Shown here in pieces: positions 13,601-25,300 of a stretch of DNA of 64,000 nucleotides (positions are counted from its first letter, which is position 1; each line of letters starts with the position of its first letter). The translations under genes were made by a program, and so were the position numbers. The stretch spans positions 22,202,672-22,266,671 of the forward strand of contig CM022667.1 in NCBI GenBank assembly GCA_012295275.1, in the 5' to 3' direction. Below the pieces are notes generated by a model. The model was not told where the DNA came from. It made no database searches and saw only the letters and a program-made list of their open reading frames with translations. Origin of the DNA: Chrysomallon squamiferum (Eukaryota; Mollusca; Gastropoda; Neomphalida; Peltospiridae).

Positions 13601-15986
13601 GCATATCATCAACATCTGAAGTCAATATCTCAAGATGTACATAGTTACATGGACAAACTACTTGTCATGTTCACTATTGCTTATGAAAAACTGGATTCTC
13701 CTGCAGGTCAAGATTTGTGTTATGCTTCACTGGAGGAATTCTTTTTGAAAAACTTGTGGAAATACCTGTTAACTTTGTACAGGTAAAATATGAACATTTT
13801 CTTATATCTGTTATGAATTATGAATTTATGTGTGTATGTATGTGTATGTTTGTGTGTGTACTTATAGATGTTATAAAGTACAAATCAACACCATGTCCTG
13901 TTAATTAGTTAAATATTTAAACAATAAGACCATTTTTAAAGTATCTTTATTTTGAGACATGTATTCACTACAGGTGTCAGGTTTCCTTACTTATCAGTGT
14001 TGAAATACATTGTTATATATGTGTACAAATGATGGCAAAGTGGAAATAAAACATCCCATTTTGCCGCTTGATAAGTGTTGGCCATTTTATTCTCATAGCA
14101 AAAATCTCTTACCTCATTAACATAAAAATTAAAATGAAAAATAATTTTTTGACACGAATATATATCATTCTTGTTAATCTATTTTTATTTAAATTTTATA
14201 GGTTTGCTAATAAGTCCAAGGAGACTGTTTTGGCTTATTACATGACAGTGAGACAGGATTCTTCTCCTGCCAGTTTTGGTGTGGTTGACAAACTGTGTTT
14301 GATAGATGAACACTGTGATCGGATTCCATACCAGTCAGCCATTGATGAATTATGTAGCATTAAAGAATATTATACCATGTTGAGTAAACTGGAATGTGTT
14401 GGTTTGTAATTTTTTTAATTTATTTCTGTTAAATACTTGAACTTTTTAGCTTTGTTATTAATGAATTGTACTCAACTTATTTTGGGCAGCAAGTGGATTA
14501 TGGTTATGTCATCTTATATGTAACAAATTGTATATAAAATATTGATAGGTCTTTATAAATATAAGCATTTTAAAAACTATCTTTCTTTTTTTGTAATAGT
14601 TCGAGTTTGTCGATTGGTTATGACATGCATAGAAGATCACTATAAATCAGATCCAAACAACTCAAAGAAATCACCAAATGTGTAAGCAAAATTTCACTAA
14701 TGTTTTGTTCTTTTAAAACTTTTTGAAGAGTAATAGAACTAAAGAAAACAAAACAGAAAAATAATTGAAAATAATGTGTGTTTTTGAAGAATATAATTTA
14801 AACTTTTTTCTTTTATTCTGAGATGGGTATTCTCATCTAATTGCAAACATTTAGCCAGTAAAATAAACATGTCAGGCATTTTACTGGAGAGGTTGAATAA
14901 ATTATTTGTGATTCCCAGAGATTCTGTCAAAAATCTCACAAAGAGATAATTAAATTATGTTATATAGTTTTATTCCTGTTTAATTCAGTGTTTAAAAATT
15001 TTATGGTTTTTTTTTTGTCAGTGGTGCAGATGATCTTCTTCCCATTTTAAGTTACATTGTCATCAAGACTTGTCTGCCCCAGCTGTTATCAGAATGCAGC
15101 GCCATGTCAGAGTTCATACATGAAGGGTAATGTATTCATTCATACACCAAATAACAGTTTGCTTATTATTTTAGTTTTCAAAATAATTCATATATTTATA
15201 GTGATTAATATCAAAATTATTTCACATTTTTATAGTAATTAATATCAAAACTGTTTTAATTCATGTAATTGTAAAATAATTCTACATGATTCTAGATAAA
15301 ATAACATTAAACTTGTAAATACTTGTATGATACTAAATTTTTGTGGTTAATTATATAGAACATCATTCTGGTCTGGCTTTCTGAAATACTTAAAAAAACA
15401 TTTTGAGGTTGTTTATTTATTATTTTGTCATGCATTAAGGGCTATCAGAGTATGTATCTGTGTGCAAAATATTTCACAAAAGTAATTTTTTCTATACTCT
15501 TAGCTTTCTTATTCTTCAGTCTTCTTTCTTCTTATTTATCTTTCTTTTTGCTCATGATACTCAATTCACATATTGTTATATAATCATGGTTATCAAAGCA
15601 TAAATTGCTTTGACAGTTTCCAGTTATACTTTGAATATAAAAATACTTATATGTTACTTGTTCATGGACCAGTTTTATTTATTAATAAAATAATTTAAGT
15701 AGCTCACAAGGATGTTTGAGAAAAGTGATAAATATCTATCTCTAGATCTCTTTTATTATTGAATTTTTTTGCCATGGTCATATCCTCAGTCTATCAGAAA
15801 TGTTTGACCACCATGAAATTTTTAGACAAAAACAAAATGGCTATCTATATTTCCCATTTTCCAAAAGCTTTTTTTAACATGTTATATTTTCTGTTCAGGT
15901 ATATCATGGGGGAAGAGGGTTACTGTTTAACATCACTCCAGACAGCTATATTGCACATTGCATCATACAGAATGGGGAAGACTTGA
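4687..15986 (+). CDS. VPS9D1: VPS9D1, MIT-like plus VPS9 domain protein (complete coding region)
   Basis: Thirteen exons: 4687-4752, 9511-9670, 10195-10288, 10587-10701, 11138-11200, 11389-11447, 12022-12109, 12357-12442, 12658-13782, 14202-14401, 14600-14681, 15022-15126, 15899-15986 (stop). The total of 2331 nt is 776 codons plus stop, and all junction phases agree. The N-terminus (residues 1-75) is a helical MIT-type segment, ELDSSNKYY then [10 protein letters not shown]. Residues 120-245 are charged and helical. Exon 9 (about 244-619) is a long acidic, Ser-rich disordered linker with a run of aspartates. The C-terminus is a VPS9 domain: [16 protein letters not shown], then [15 protein letters not shown] and [12 protein letters not shown]. 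These hold the acidic residue and the Tyr/Thr used by Rabex-5-type Rab5 exchange factors. Human VPS9D1 is shorter (about 631 aa); the extra length is mainly exon 9. Expected role: endosomal Rab5-family GEF or regulator. Intron 1 (4753-9510) hosts a transposon. Confidence 0.93.
5525..5955 (+). repeat. Left terminal inverted repeat of the 5525-8897 element
   Basis: The arm pairs with 8378-8897 on the opposite strand. Its inner part is itself a tandem duplication: a roughly 140-150 bp unit starting GAAAATCTTGTTTTCGTC and running through GGGGTAAAGAATCAGATTAA occurs at about 5675-5800 and again at about 5818-5945. Confidence 0.75.
6020..8278 (-). pseudogene. Broken ORF remnants of the TIR element, Cys-rich transposon-family protein
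   Basis: Read from 8278 leftwards the pieces are: 8278-8060, starting [12 protein letters not shown] with a later [13 protein letters not shown], a treble-clef-like Cys/His segment; 7790-7227, with [20 protein letters not shown] and [11 protein letters not shown]; 6824-6486, with [20 protein letters not shown]; and 6457-6020, with [12 protein letters not shown] and [13 protein letters not shown], a degraded CXC-type cysteine array. I remember these motifs, in this order, from repetitive uncharacterised proteins of cnidarians, molluscs and fish. Frames change between the blocks and several stops intervene, so no intact product is made. Function beyond transposon association is unknown. Confidence 0.65.
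8378..8897 (-). repeat. Right terminal inverted repeat of the 5525-8897 element
   Basis: Reverse complement of the left arm, somewhat longer because it keeps about 20-30 bp segments missing on the left (for example CAGTAACTATGCATGG and an extra CATTACGTGACG stretch). The same internal duplication is present (units near 8400-8560 and 8570-8720), so the duplication predates insertion or is part of the family's structure. Confidence 0.75.
9271..9294. repeat. (CAA)n microsatellite in VPS9D1 intron 1
   Basis: Short run of about eight CAA/AAC triplets shortly upstream of VPS9D1 exon 2; the remaining intron sequence from 8898 to 9510 shows nothing else recognisable. Confidence 0.8.
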
Positions 15987-16307
15987 AAATTAGAAAGATG
16001 TTGATATTCAGCTTTCTAGACATTTGTGGATATTTAATCTATACAAAACCATTTTCTTCTGTGAGAAAATGAACTTAATGCTTCATTATGTTTAATGTAG
16101 CTTTAAAACAAATGAATTCTCCATTTTGACTGGGATTCAGATTCAGCAACCAAAGGTAGTAATTGAGAAGCCATTATAATATAATATGATGATATAAAAT
16201 GAAATAAGTTACAAGCAGGCGGTTAGTGCATCAGAACTGTGGATACACTTGCATATCTGAAATATTGTACCTTTGATAAAACAAGGATTAATGCTTTCAG
16301 TATTATG

Positions 16308-16313
16308 AATAAA
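16308..16313 (+). terminator. Candidate VPS9D1 polyadenylation signal AATAAA
   Basis: Canonical hexamer about 320 bases after the VPS9D1 stop and just before the left end of the 16348 repeat element. In DNA this AT-rich the hexamer is common, so support is modest. Confidence 0.35.
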
Positions 16314-16347
16314 AATGTAAAGTCTGTGTTATATGTTTTTATTTATT

Positions 16348-17764
16348 AGAGGTATTTCACATTCAACTGCCCATTGCTGGGTAATTTGAGGATGCAAAAT
16401 AGCCCTATTTGTAAATTGGCCATGATCATTGTTCTGTTATTAACTATTCCAATCACAGAAGTTAAAAAACAAATGAAATTAATGACATGGTTCAGATAAC
16501 TACAGAGAATAAGTTTCAGTTATGTTTTTAATTGGTCAGTCCGCCACAACTAGTTGAGGTGTTTGATGCGTGAAGTCACAAATACTTAGTAGGGGTTGTA
16601 CAAGTATGTAGGTGTTAAGTAAATGAATAGAGTATGTGAGTAAAGGTACAATCTTCAATACAACAATTACATGTTACTCCAAAATAAAAGGTTTATTTAT
16701 AGTCTTTTTAATATAAGTATGTATACTTGTTGTGTTTGTACTAATTACACTAACAATAACTGTAATTAGACAAGTGACTGGTTTTAACCTATTGGGAAAT
16801 AAGTTGCTCACATTTCCTTCATAAACAAAAGATTTAATTAATCATGTTACTATATGTTTTATTTGTTGAACATGGTATGTAGCCATGTGGTCAGTGTTCT
16901 GTCAGAAATGTGTCTGCAGCAAAGGTGTAATTACTCTGGCTGTAAATGATTCTACAAAGACTTGCTGAACAAACAAGTTATTGCCAGTGTTTGCAGTCAT
17001 CTGTTGGGGATGGTAACCTGCTACCCCATGATTTGGACCTGAATTGTTTTGAGAGGTGGTTTTTCAATTATACTTTGTGTATGTGTACATGAGCATACAG
17101 GCTCTTATTTTTCTAGGTGGGGGAATGACAGGCTGGATAACAGCATTATATATAAATATTATGTTTATGTATACATACATAAATTTTTTATATATATATA
17201 TATAGACACACACACATGTATATGTATGTGTATGTATTGTTAATAAATATATATATATATACACATACATACATATACATACATATTAATATATATAAAT
17301 ACTGTTATCTAGTATGTCATCCCCTACCTGTTTATATATAGACACACATAGAAAAACACACACACAATAAAATGGGGGGTATTTACAATATTTATGCACG
17401 TCTGTTTCCAGTAAAGAAATTATATATCTCCATCGAAGAACTATTTATATCTTTTCAAACTTTTAAATACTCATATGGAATCTGTGTCAGATGTTTTGTT
17501 TGTAGTTTTTATGAAATAGTCTTTTAATCTGGTGTTATCAAAACCAGAGACTTTGTCCAAGTTATTGCTCTGCTTTTTAATTTGAACCATTCTGCTGTAA
17601 ATTTCGGCGGACAGTTTGCTACAGCCATTATACCATCTAATTCAAAATATGTATATGTTGTCTCCTACAACACTACTCATGTTGCCCATAACAACCTATC
17701 AGTCTAGTTTGTCAGTGGATGTTATTCTTTGCACACATGCGAAACAGGAATGTGAAATACCTCT
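16348..17764. mobile_element. Putative non-autonomous element with 17-bp perfect inverted ends
   Basis: AGAGGTATTTCACATTC at 16348-16364 is exactly inverted at 17748-17764; the match extends imperfectly outwards (TTATT versus TTAAT). The 1417-bp interior has no long ORF and contains a TA/CA-rich microsatellite. A short ATT flank is present on both sides, too short to prove a target-site duplication. Confidence 0.5.
17160..17360. repeat. Compound (TA)n/(CA)n/(CATA)n microsatellite
   Basis: Alternating TATATA, CACACA and CATACATA blocks, partly self-complementary. It lies inside the 16348-17764 element. ORFs called here on both strands are low-complexity artefacts. Confidence 0.85.
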
Positions 17765-19368
17765 ATTAATAAAGTAAAAATTACTTTTAAGTTTCTTAAT
17801 AAAATAAATATTTGAATATTTTTATTGTAATTTGTTTGAAGCATTTATGAAGTTTATTTCTATTGTATACTTTGTTAAAATACATTTATTTATTTGTTTA
17901 ACTTGTCTGAAATTACCTGTTATCTATTATAATGTAACTTGTATACAGCAAAAACAAAGTTATTGAAATTGTTAATATACAAGTGCACAGAACGTACATG
18001 TACATATACAGTTGTTATCAATTAACAATAAATGGTGTATCATATGCACCTTCCTGTGAAGTTTATGTCATGGTTAAAAATATTTGGAGATACTGGCTTT
18101 TTTTTTTTTTTAATTTTGTTCAATCTCAAATTTTGGCTTTCATTCACAGATACACACACAAAAGAAACGAAAGAACAACATGGTGCAGAAGGAAAATAAT
18201 TTTATACAAAATATTTTCAGCAGTGTTGTTTACAGCAACATAATCACATTCTTTTAACACCAGTCAACAACGATTCTTTTCATTTCCTTTACATATTCAT
18301 ATAATTTTATTCCTGATTATTAACTAGCAATCTTGACCTCTGAAAAAATATTTACCATATTTGGTATTTTCAGAATAATAATTTACGATAGAAATCTTAT
18401 ACAAAAAGATTGTGACAGAAAGCAGAAATATATGTGCAGGGATTTAAAAACATAAAAATAGCTAAATAATGAATACAAATATATATGAGAAATCGTGAAA
18501 ATTATTTGTATGTCAAATAACTATTTTCCTTGATGAACCTAAAAACATTATAGCTAGTTGTGTATTTTATATTTACAATGTCAAAGTTATGAATAGAATT
18601 AATAATCTCTGATAACTAAAAATCTATCTGTAGATTTGTTGAATCACAGAAGACGTTTTTTAACAAAAATTCCTGGACTAAGTTATTTTAATTATTAGTG
18701 TTGTGAACCTTTAGAGATCTCACAGCCAAACAATCTAGGTTATTCACAGTATTATTGCAATTATAATGAGTAATTGCATTAATACATCAACTTGTTACAA
18801 AAGCTTTAATTATTTCCTTACATTATAAGCTAATAAAAAATAATACTGTAATTTAGCAATTAAATAACAATTGGAAATAATTTAATATTAAAACTAATTT
18901 TTGGCAGTCTTGATTATTAAATGCAAATATATCTGAAAGCCCTTTGGACTGCAGAGTATCACAGTTATATTCACCAAATCACAACCTTCAGAAGCCAGCC
19001 CTAAACACTTAACCTCAGATGGAAACCAGCACCAATTTTAACTACATTCATAACACCTGTTAACAAGTCAGATATTTATACATTTTATTCAAACACAGAA
19101 TAAAAAATTTTATAAACATTTTACTGTGGTGGGTCATTACAAATTATAGATATTAGTATGCAAAACAACATTTTATTAAAACACGGATATTCATATACAT
19201 TATTAAAAATCTTTTTCATTTTACCCAAATATAAATTTTATAAATGCAAGTCAGAGATATTAATTACAACCAAAATACAAAGAATTCAAAAGAGATATAA
19301 TTGTGCATTTTTGACAAGAATGAAATGGAAGAACTGATCAAAACAAACTCATTAAAGGACATATACAT

Positions 19369-22300
19369 TCAAATACATTCTCCTTTCAAATCTAAATACA
19401 TTTTGCCAAGTTGAGTCCCAAACACCATTGTACAGTGGTAAATACCTATCTCCTTTGCTCGAAATTCCACCGGGCACTTCATTAACTTATTCCCTCTGAA
19501 ATAACAGATTTCAAACCAATTTATATTAACTTTCATAAAATTAACTAAAGATATTAAAAGATTTTGTTTATTATGAAAATAATATGAAACATTTTTAATA
19601 TATATATTTTTTATATGTTAGATTATTAAATAAATGATCAAAATCAGTTTTCCTGAGCTAAAACTTAACTGACAATTGTTTTGAAAACACTGTCAAACAA
19701 AGCAAATAATTACATGTTCTAGAAGATCATAAATGTTAAATTAATATGAAATCTATTCTTATGTTATCTTCTCAAACTTGAATTTATATTTATACTTTAG
19801 TATTATTTAAGATTTTAATGTTTAAAACTAAAACTTACTTGATGGTGAATACTGTGTGTCGAATATAAAAAGGTGGACGAGGGGCAACAGCAACCTTTAT
19901 CTGAAAACAAACAAAACAGTATGAAAATATATTGTTAGTTTTGTTTTTTCATTCACATATACTTCATTGTTTCATTCAACTTTTGTTTAATCTGTTTATA
20001 TAGGAGTAAACTTACTACTTTGTTTTTAATTTAAAGAATTATCTTTTTCAGAAAAGAAAATTAATAAATAACATTAATAATGGATAACTTTCTTAAAATA
20101 ATCCTCGAAATACAGAGTCTATTATTTGTAATACATAATTCATGAATTGTCAGTTGATGTTGAATTGATAAAAACAAAAGGGTCATTCCGTGTCAAAACA
20201 CCCCCCCCCAAAAAAAAAAATTTAAACCCGACTGTCTCAGATTTTTATGAAACTTGGTACACTTGTTGACTGGGATCCCATAGCATAAATTTTATGCCAA
20301 TCAGACAAGTGGTGTGGGAGATATGGCCCTCCGAATTTTGAGATTTTTGGCAAAAATGGGCGTGACCACCAACCTTTGAACCCTCATATCTCAGGAACTA
20401 CTGGGCCAATCCTTCAGGTATTCCTTCAAAGATGTCAGGTGGGTTTTAACTCCAATGATGAGTTTTTGGTCTCAGAGAAATGTATACATGTAGAAAATGT
20501 ACTTTGTAATGCACTGTATCAATCATCCATGCAGGCATACATTTTTTAAATCTATATTATGGCTAAACAAAAAATATTACACACAGGAAACTTTTATGTT
20601 TTAGTTAACATGTGGCAGATTTAATTTCAATAAAGGTCATCTCAAAGTCACATGATCCACACGGTCAAATTCAAGGTCAAAACAAAGGTCAAAAGGTCAA
20701 TGTACCCCAAAAATTTCCAAACTGAACGGAATCCTTGTCATATTGCCTTTTCAACAATACCAATTTTATGAAGATTGGCCCAGTAGTTCCTGAGATATGA
20801 AGGTTCAAAGGTTGGTGGTCACTCCCATTTTTGCCAAAAATCTCAAAATTCGGAGGGCCATATCTCCCACACCACTTGTCTGATTGGCATAAAATTTCAG
20901 ATTTGGTGCTGTGGGATCCCAGTCAACAAGTATACCAAGTTTCATAAAAATCTGAGACGGTCGGGTTTAACCCATTGGGTGATTTGATACGGAATGACCC
21001 AAAATATATATATCTACCTCATACTGTTCATCAGAGTCATTTCCGATCTGTATTTTTCTGCTGATTGATGTGCCAATCTCAGTAGGAGGAAATGTCAGAC
21101 AGGATGATGTCAGATACACACAGTTACGTCCTTTCTTTTCTCTAAAAAAGAATACATCAAATGTTCTTTCATTATAAGAAAAAGGGCTATGAATTATGGT
21201 CCAGGCAACACAAAATAGGTTATAGTCTATTTAGATATATTTGGTTTAAAATAATATTATCGCAGTTCAGGTTTAAATATAACACTTACGACGGTTTGTT
21301 TTCACAGACTGGTTTAACTTTGTTTTCTGACACAGGATGTTCAAGTACCACTCCTCTTGGTAGTGCTGTGTTTTGTTCAGTTCCAGGCTGGGCCTGTCAC
21401 ATGAATAACAAAAAATAGGGATCATATTTTCAAGATTATAAAATAGTATATCAGAATCCAAACTCGAGCACAATATAATTAATAACAAAAATATTATAAT
21501 AAATAACTCATTAAATATTTTGGATCATACTTTTCAAAATTAAATAAAATGTGTTTCAATTTATGACAATTATAACTGCCTGGCAAATTACGTGGGTTTT
21601 TTAACAAAATAGTTTAGAAGAAGATTAATCATCTCTTAATGCTTTTTAACTATAATCTTGTAAAACAATGTCAGTAATATTAATCAGCTGTAATGAAACT
21701 ACTTGGTTGAAGAGCAATTCTTGTTTCTCTTGCACATAGCAGTAAAAGCAGAATGAAATACTGACCTCTCCAACAAGATGCACTCTGGTTGTGGCCGATG
21801 TTTTCCCTAGAGTACTCTTCACTTTACAGATGATGTCCCAGTACTGTGTGTACAGACCTTTAGATTGAGGTTGAAAACACACTGAAATCTGAACACACAT
21901 AATAGTACTGATAACTAATTTTGATTTTAAAATTTTAATAGCTTTCCTTTCTTTTTTAAATTATATTGAGGATATAGTACCACCCAACAGAAACTTATTA
22001 CTAATTATCATAATCTACTAGGATTTGTTTACGAATCATCCACTTCCAAAAATGTGTAAGCTAATTCAAAAAATAAATTAGTATTAATTGTTTCCATTAT
22101 GTCATATTCATATACTCTTTTTTAAACTATCTACATAAAGTATTAAAAACACAAACACAAAAAAATAATGGCTGAGACTGTCATGATTTACCTTAGCTGT
22201 TTCATTAGGTTTTAGCTGGCCTGATTTCTCAACAAAGAGAAAAACAGAGTATTTCAGTCTGAACACATCCTTTCTGTCACCAACACCTTTCACATAGGGT

Positions 22301-25300
22301 GGTGCAAATGATGACAACATCCAAAATATTGGGCAGCCTGAGATATTTGTGAATTGAAGAATGTCCTCTGAAATAAAATCAGAAAAACTAAAACATTAAA
22401 ATACTCAGAACATTTTAATAATAATAAAAAACCCAGTTAAATTAGTTTTTATTAAATATACTGCATACTTAATAAACAAGTTCAAATTTTATTTTCTGTT
22501 TTTAATTTTTATTAATAAACAGAAATATTCTTATAAAGTTTTGAGGTAAAGCACCAAGCTCTCTTTAAAAAAGTCACATTAAAACTGTTAAAATATTATC
22601 AAATGTTATGTAATTTATATCTAAAGTTTTCACCTGGAGTAGATTTCTAAATATTAAATAGTTTTTGTTGCTGCTCATACACAGTCCACATACAATTAAT
22701 TTTGTTCTAAATTCTTTTTTATTAAATAATTTATTTCTTTTTCTTTTGTTTTGAATCCATCATTACAAACAAAAAGAAAAACTGTAGAATATCTAAGAGT
22801 TACATGAACTCTTACCACTATGACTGCCAACTTTTGTGAAAGGGAAGCGAACCTCCAGACTGCCCATCTGGATAGCATCATTCAGTGTATTTGGTACAAT
22901 GGACTGAATGGTGGTCAGCTGCACACTAAGGTTGTTGAAAGAGCTGTCATTTGGACACTGGTCTGTGGGAACATCCATTTTTAGCTGGACCTGTACCAGC
23001 TGGGAAAAAACAAAACAAATAATTCAAAAATATATTTTATCTGTTTAAGCTGGCAACAATTTGTCTAGTAAAAAATTTCCTGGATTACTCTTTCCAATAA
23101 CTAATTTTCAATCTCCTGCAATAAGGTAAATATATGTACTGTAAAAATACACAATTTATTAACTTTTTCAATTTATGTTTTAAAATTTACAGAGACAAAA
23201 CAAAACTGAAATCTGTTTGCAATCAGTGAATTTTAAATTCTATTGCAGACTCTTCAGCATTACGAATGAAATAATACTGAAAACATAAAAACAATTCATA
23301 TTTATGAATAGCTGTTAGTCAAAATTAAAGACAAAAAGAATTTTCACCTTTGACACATTATTAGCATCCACTTTGATAGTTCCATTCCACAGCATCTGGT
23401 CAAGATGTTTGTAAGCATTAGCTGTGGGCATCACTGAGAGAGAAATGCTACTCCTGTAACAAAATTACTCACTTCTAAAACACTTTTAAATATATGACAA
23501 AATGAATTATACCTTTTAAATGAATGATTATTACATTGTTCTTTTTTCTACTATTGTTGCTAATATAAACCATAAACTCACTACAGCCATTACATGAGTT
23601 ACTCTTACTGATTGGCATTAAGTGAAAAAGGGAAATAGCAAATATCCGGATCATATGATAAATTAAAAACCAAAATTTATGATTTGCCTTTCACTTACTT
23701 GGGACTGACAATTCCATGAGTAGGATCAACTATCAACATGTGACCAGGCCACTGCAGTTCATATCTAGAATAAAAATGTCCTGCATTATCCAACCCTGTC
23801 TAGTTTAAAAAAAAAGAAATTGTACAATATCACTGCACAGACTGATAAATGTTCTATTACTGTTGGATTGATTGAACATTTGTTATTTTTATTATTATAT
23901 TTTTCAAACAGCATTGACAAAATTATTCAATTAATTAAAAAGCCAGTAAGAACCAGTGTGTGTAAAATGGCTGGACCTGAAAACCGATTAGTTAGCCCAG
24001 GTGGAGAAGGAAGGGTAAAAGTCCCAACACTTTAAAGAAGACTGGTACAGTAATAAAAATTCACCTCATGTTTCTGTTGGCATAGTTTAGAATCTGAAAT
24101 TTCTTTGACCTTGAAGTTTCATTACCTGAAATACAATTTCTTATGAAAATACAAAAATTCAGATTAATGCTAATTACTTTATGAAGAACTATAGAATATT
24201 TTATTATTATTTTAATTAATGTTTTGTGTTTGTTATTGTTTTGGTATAAGTATTTGCTTATTTAAAAATAACAAAACTGTACTATAAATGACATTATATC
24301 CTGTCTAGTGGTGTCTTGGTGAAGAATGGTCTACTTACTTGAATGATACACTGATAAAATAATCTGTTCAGGTTGTACTTCCCAGTCACTAACAAACATC
24401 TCTTGTCGCATGTTCACAGGCTTGTCAGAAATGTTTTGTACTGAATTCCTGTAAAAACAAACTATAGACAATGAATAAAATATCAAATAATAAACCATTC
24501 AGTTTGCTAATCAAACCTGTTAAAACATAATAATACATAATGATACTACAAGCTGGTTTTGCAGCTAGATGTTTTTCTTTTCTTCACACATACAATTAAA
24601 TACATTTATTTGACAATAAAAAATCATACCAATATGTAGGATAAAAAAAGTCTCATGTACCGTTTGGCAGTGATGTCTAGTGAGGAAGAAGTATTAGCCA
24701 TGTGTCTTCGTAACAATCCAGTTTCATATGATGATCGTACTGGTGTTGTCATGGAGAGATCTCTACATACTGGTGATTCAGCAATCAGTGCTAGACAGGT
24801 TTGGTTCATTGATAAGTAAAATGCATCAATGTCCTCTTTAACTGCTGCCTGAGTATTTTCTGAAATCATATCAGATTTTACATTAATTTACTCACAACAT
24901 GTATTTTAGTAAATACTGGTCATGTTTGGCATCTCTGCTGAAATTCTAGATTTCCTGTATCATTCAGAATTTCAGCACAGTTTCATCAGCTGATGGGTCA
25001 TTTATGTTCTTGGTTGCTAAATCTAAAATCTAGTAGATAGAGAATGGAGAATTATACTTTAATAATTACATACCCCCTTCAATCTGTGGTTGCTCTCCCA
25101 TATACACCACACCAAAATCAATTCCTTGTAGTGCAGGACTCTTCACTGAGATCTTTGATGACAGTTTCTTGATCACAGCACTTAAAAAAAAAAAAAATAA
25201 TAATAATAATAATAATATTAATAATGATTAACAATAATGCATTATTCTAGCAGTTTAGCAAATATGTAAGTGTATTTTTTAAGTCAATCACTTAAAACAA

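Larger units (their letters stand above)
15987..19368. other. Intergenic region between the convergent VPS9D1 and CEP192 stops
   Basis: Contains both 3' UTRs, whose limits cannot be fixed from sequence alone. One putative TIR element occupies 16348-17764. The rest is AT-rich with scattered TTTATT (AATAAA on the minus strand, for example 19072-19077 and 19084-19089) that could end CEP192 transcripts. No credible additional coding region was found. Confidence 0.6.
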
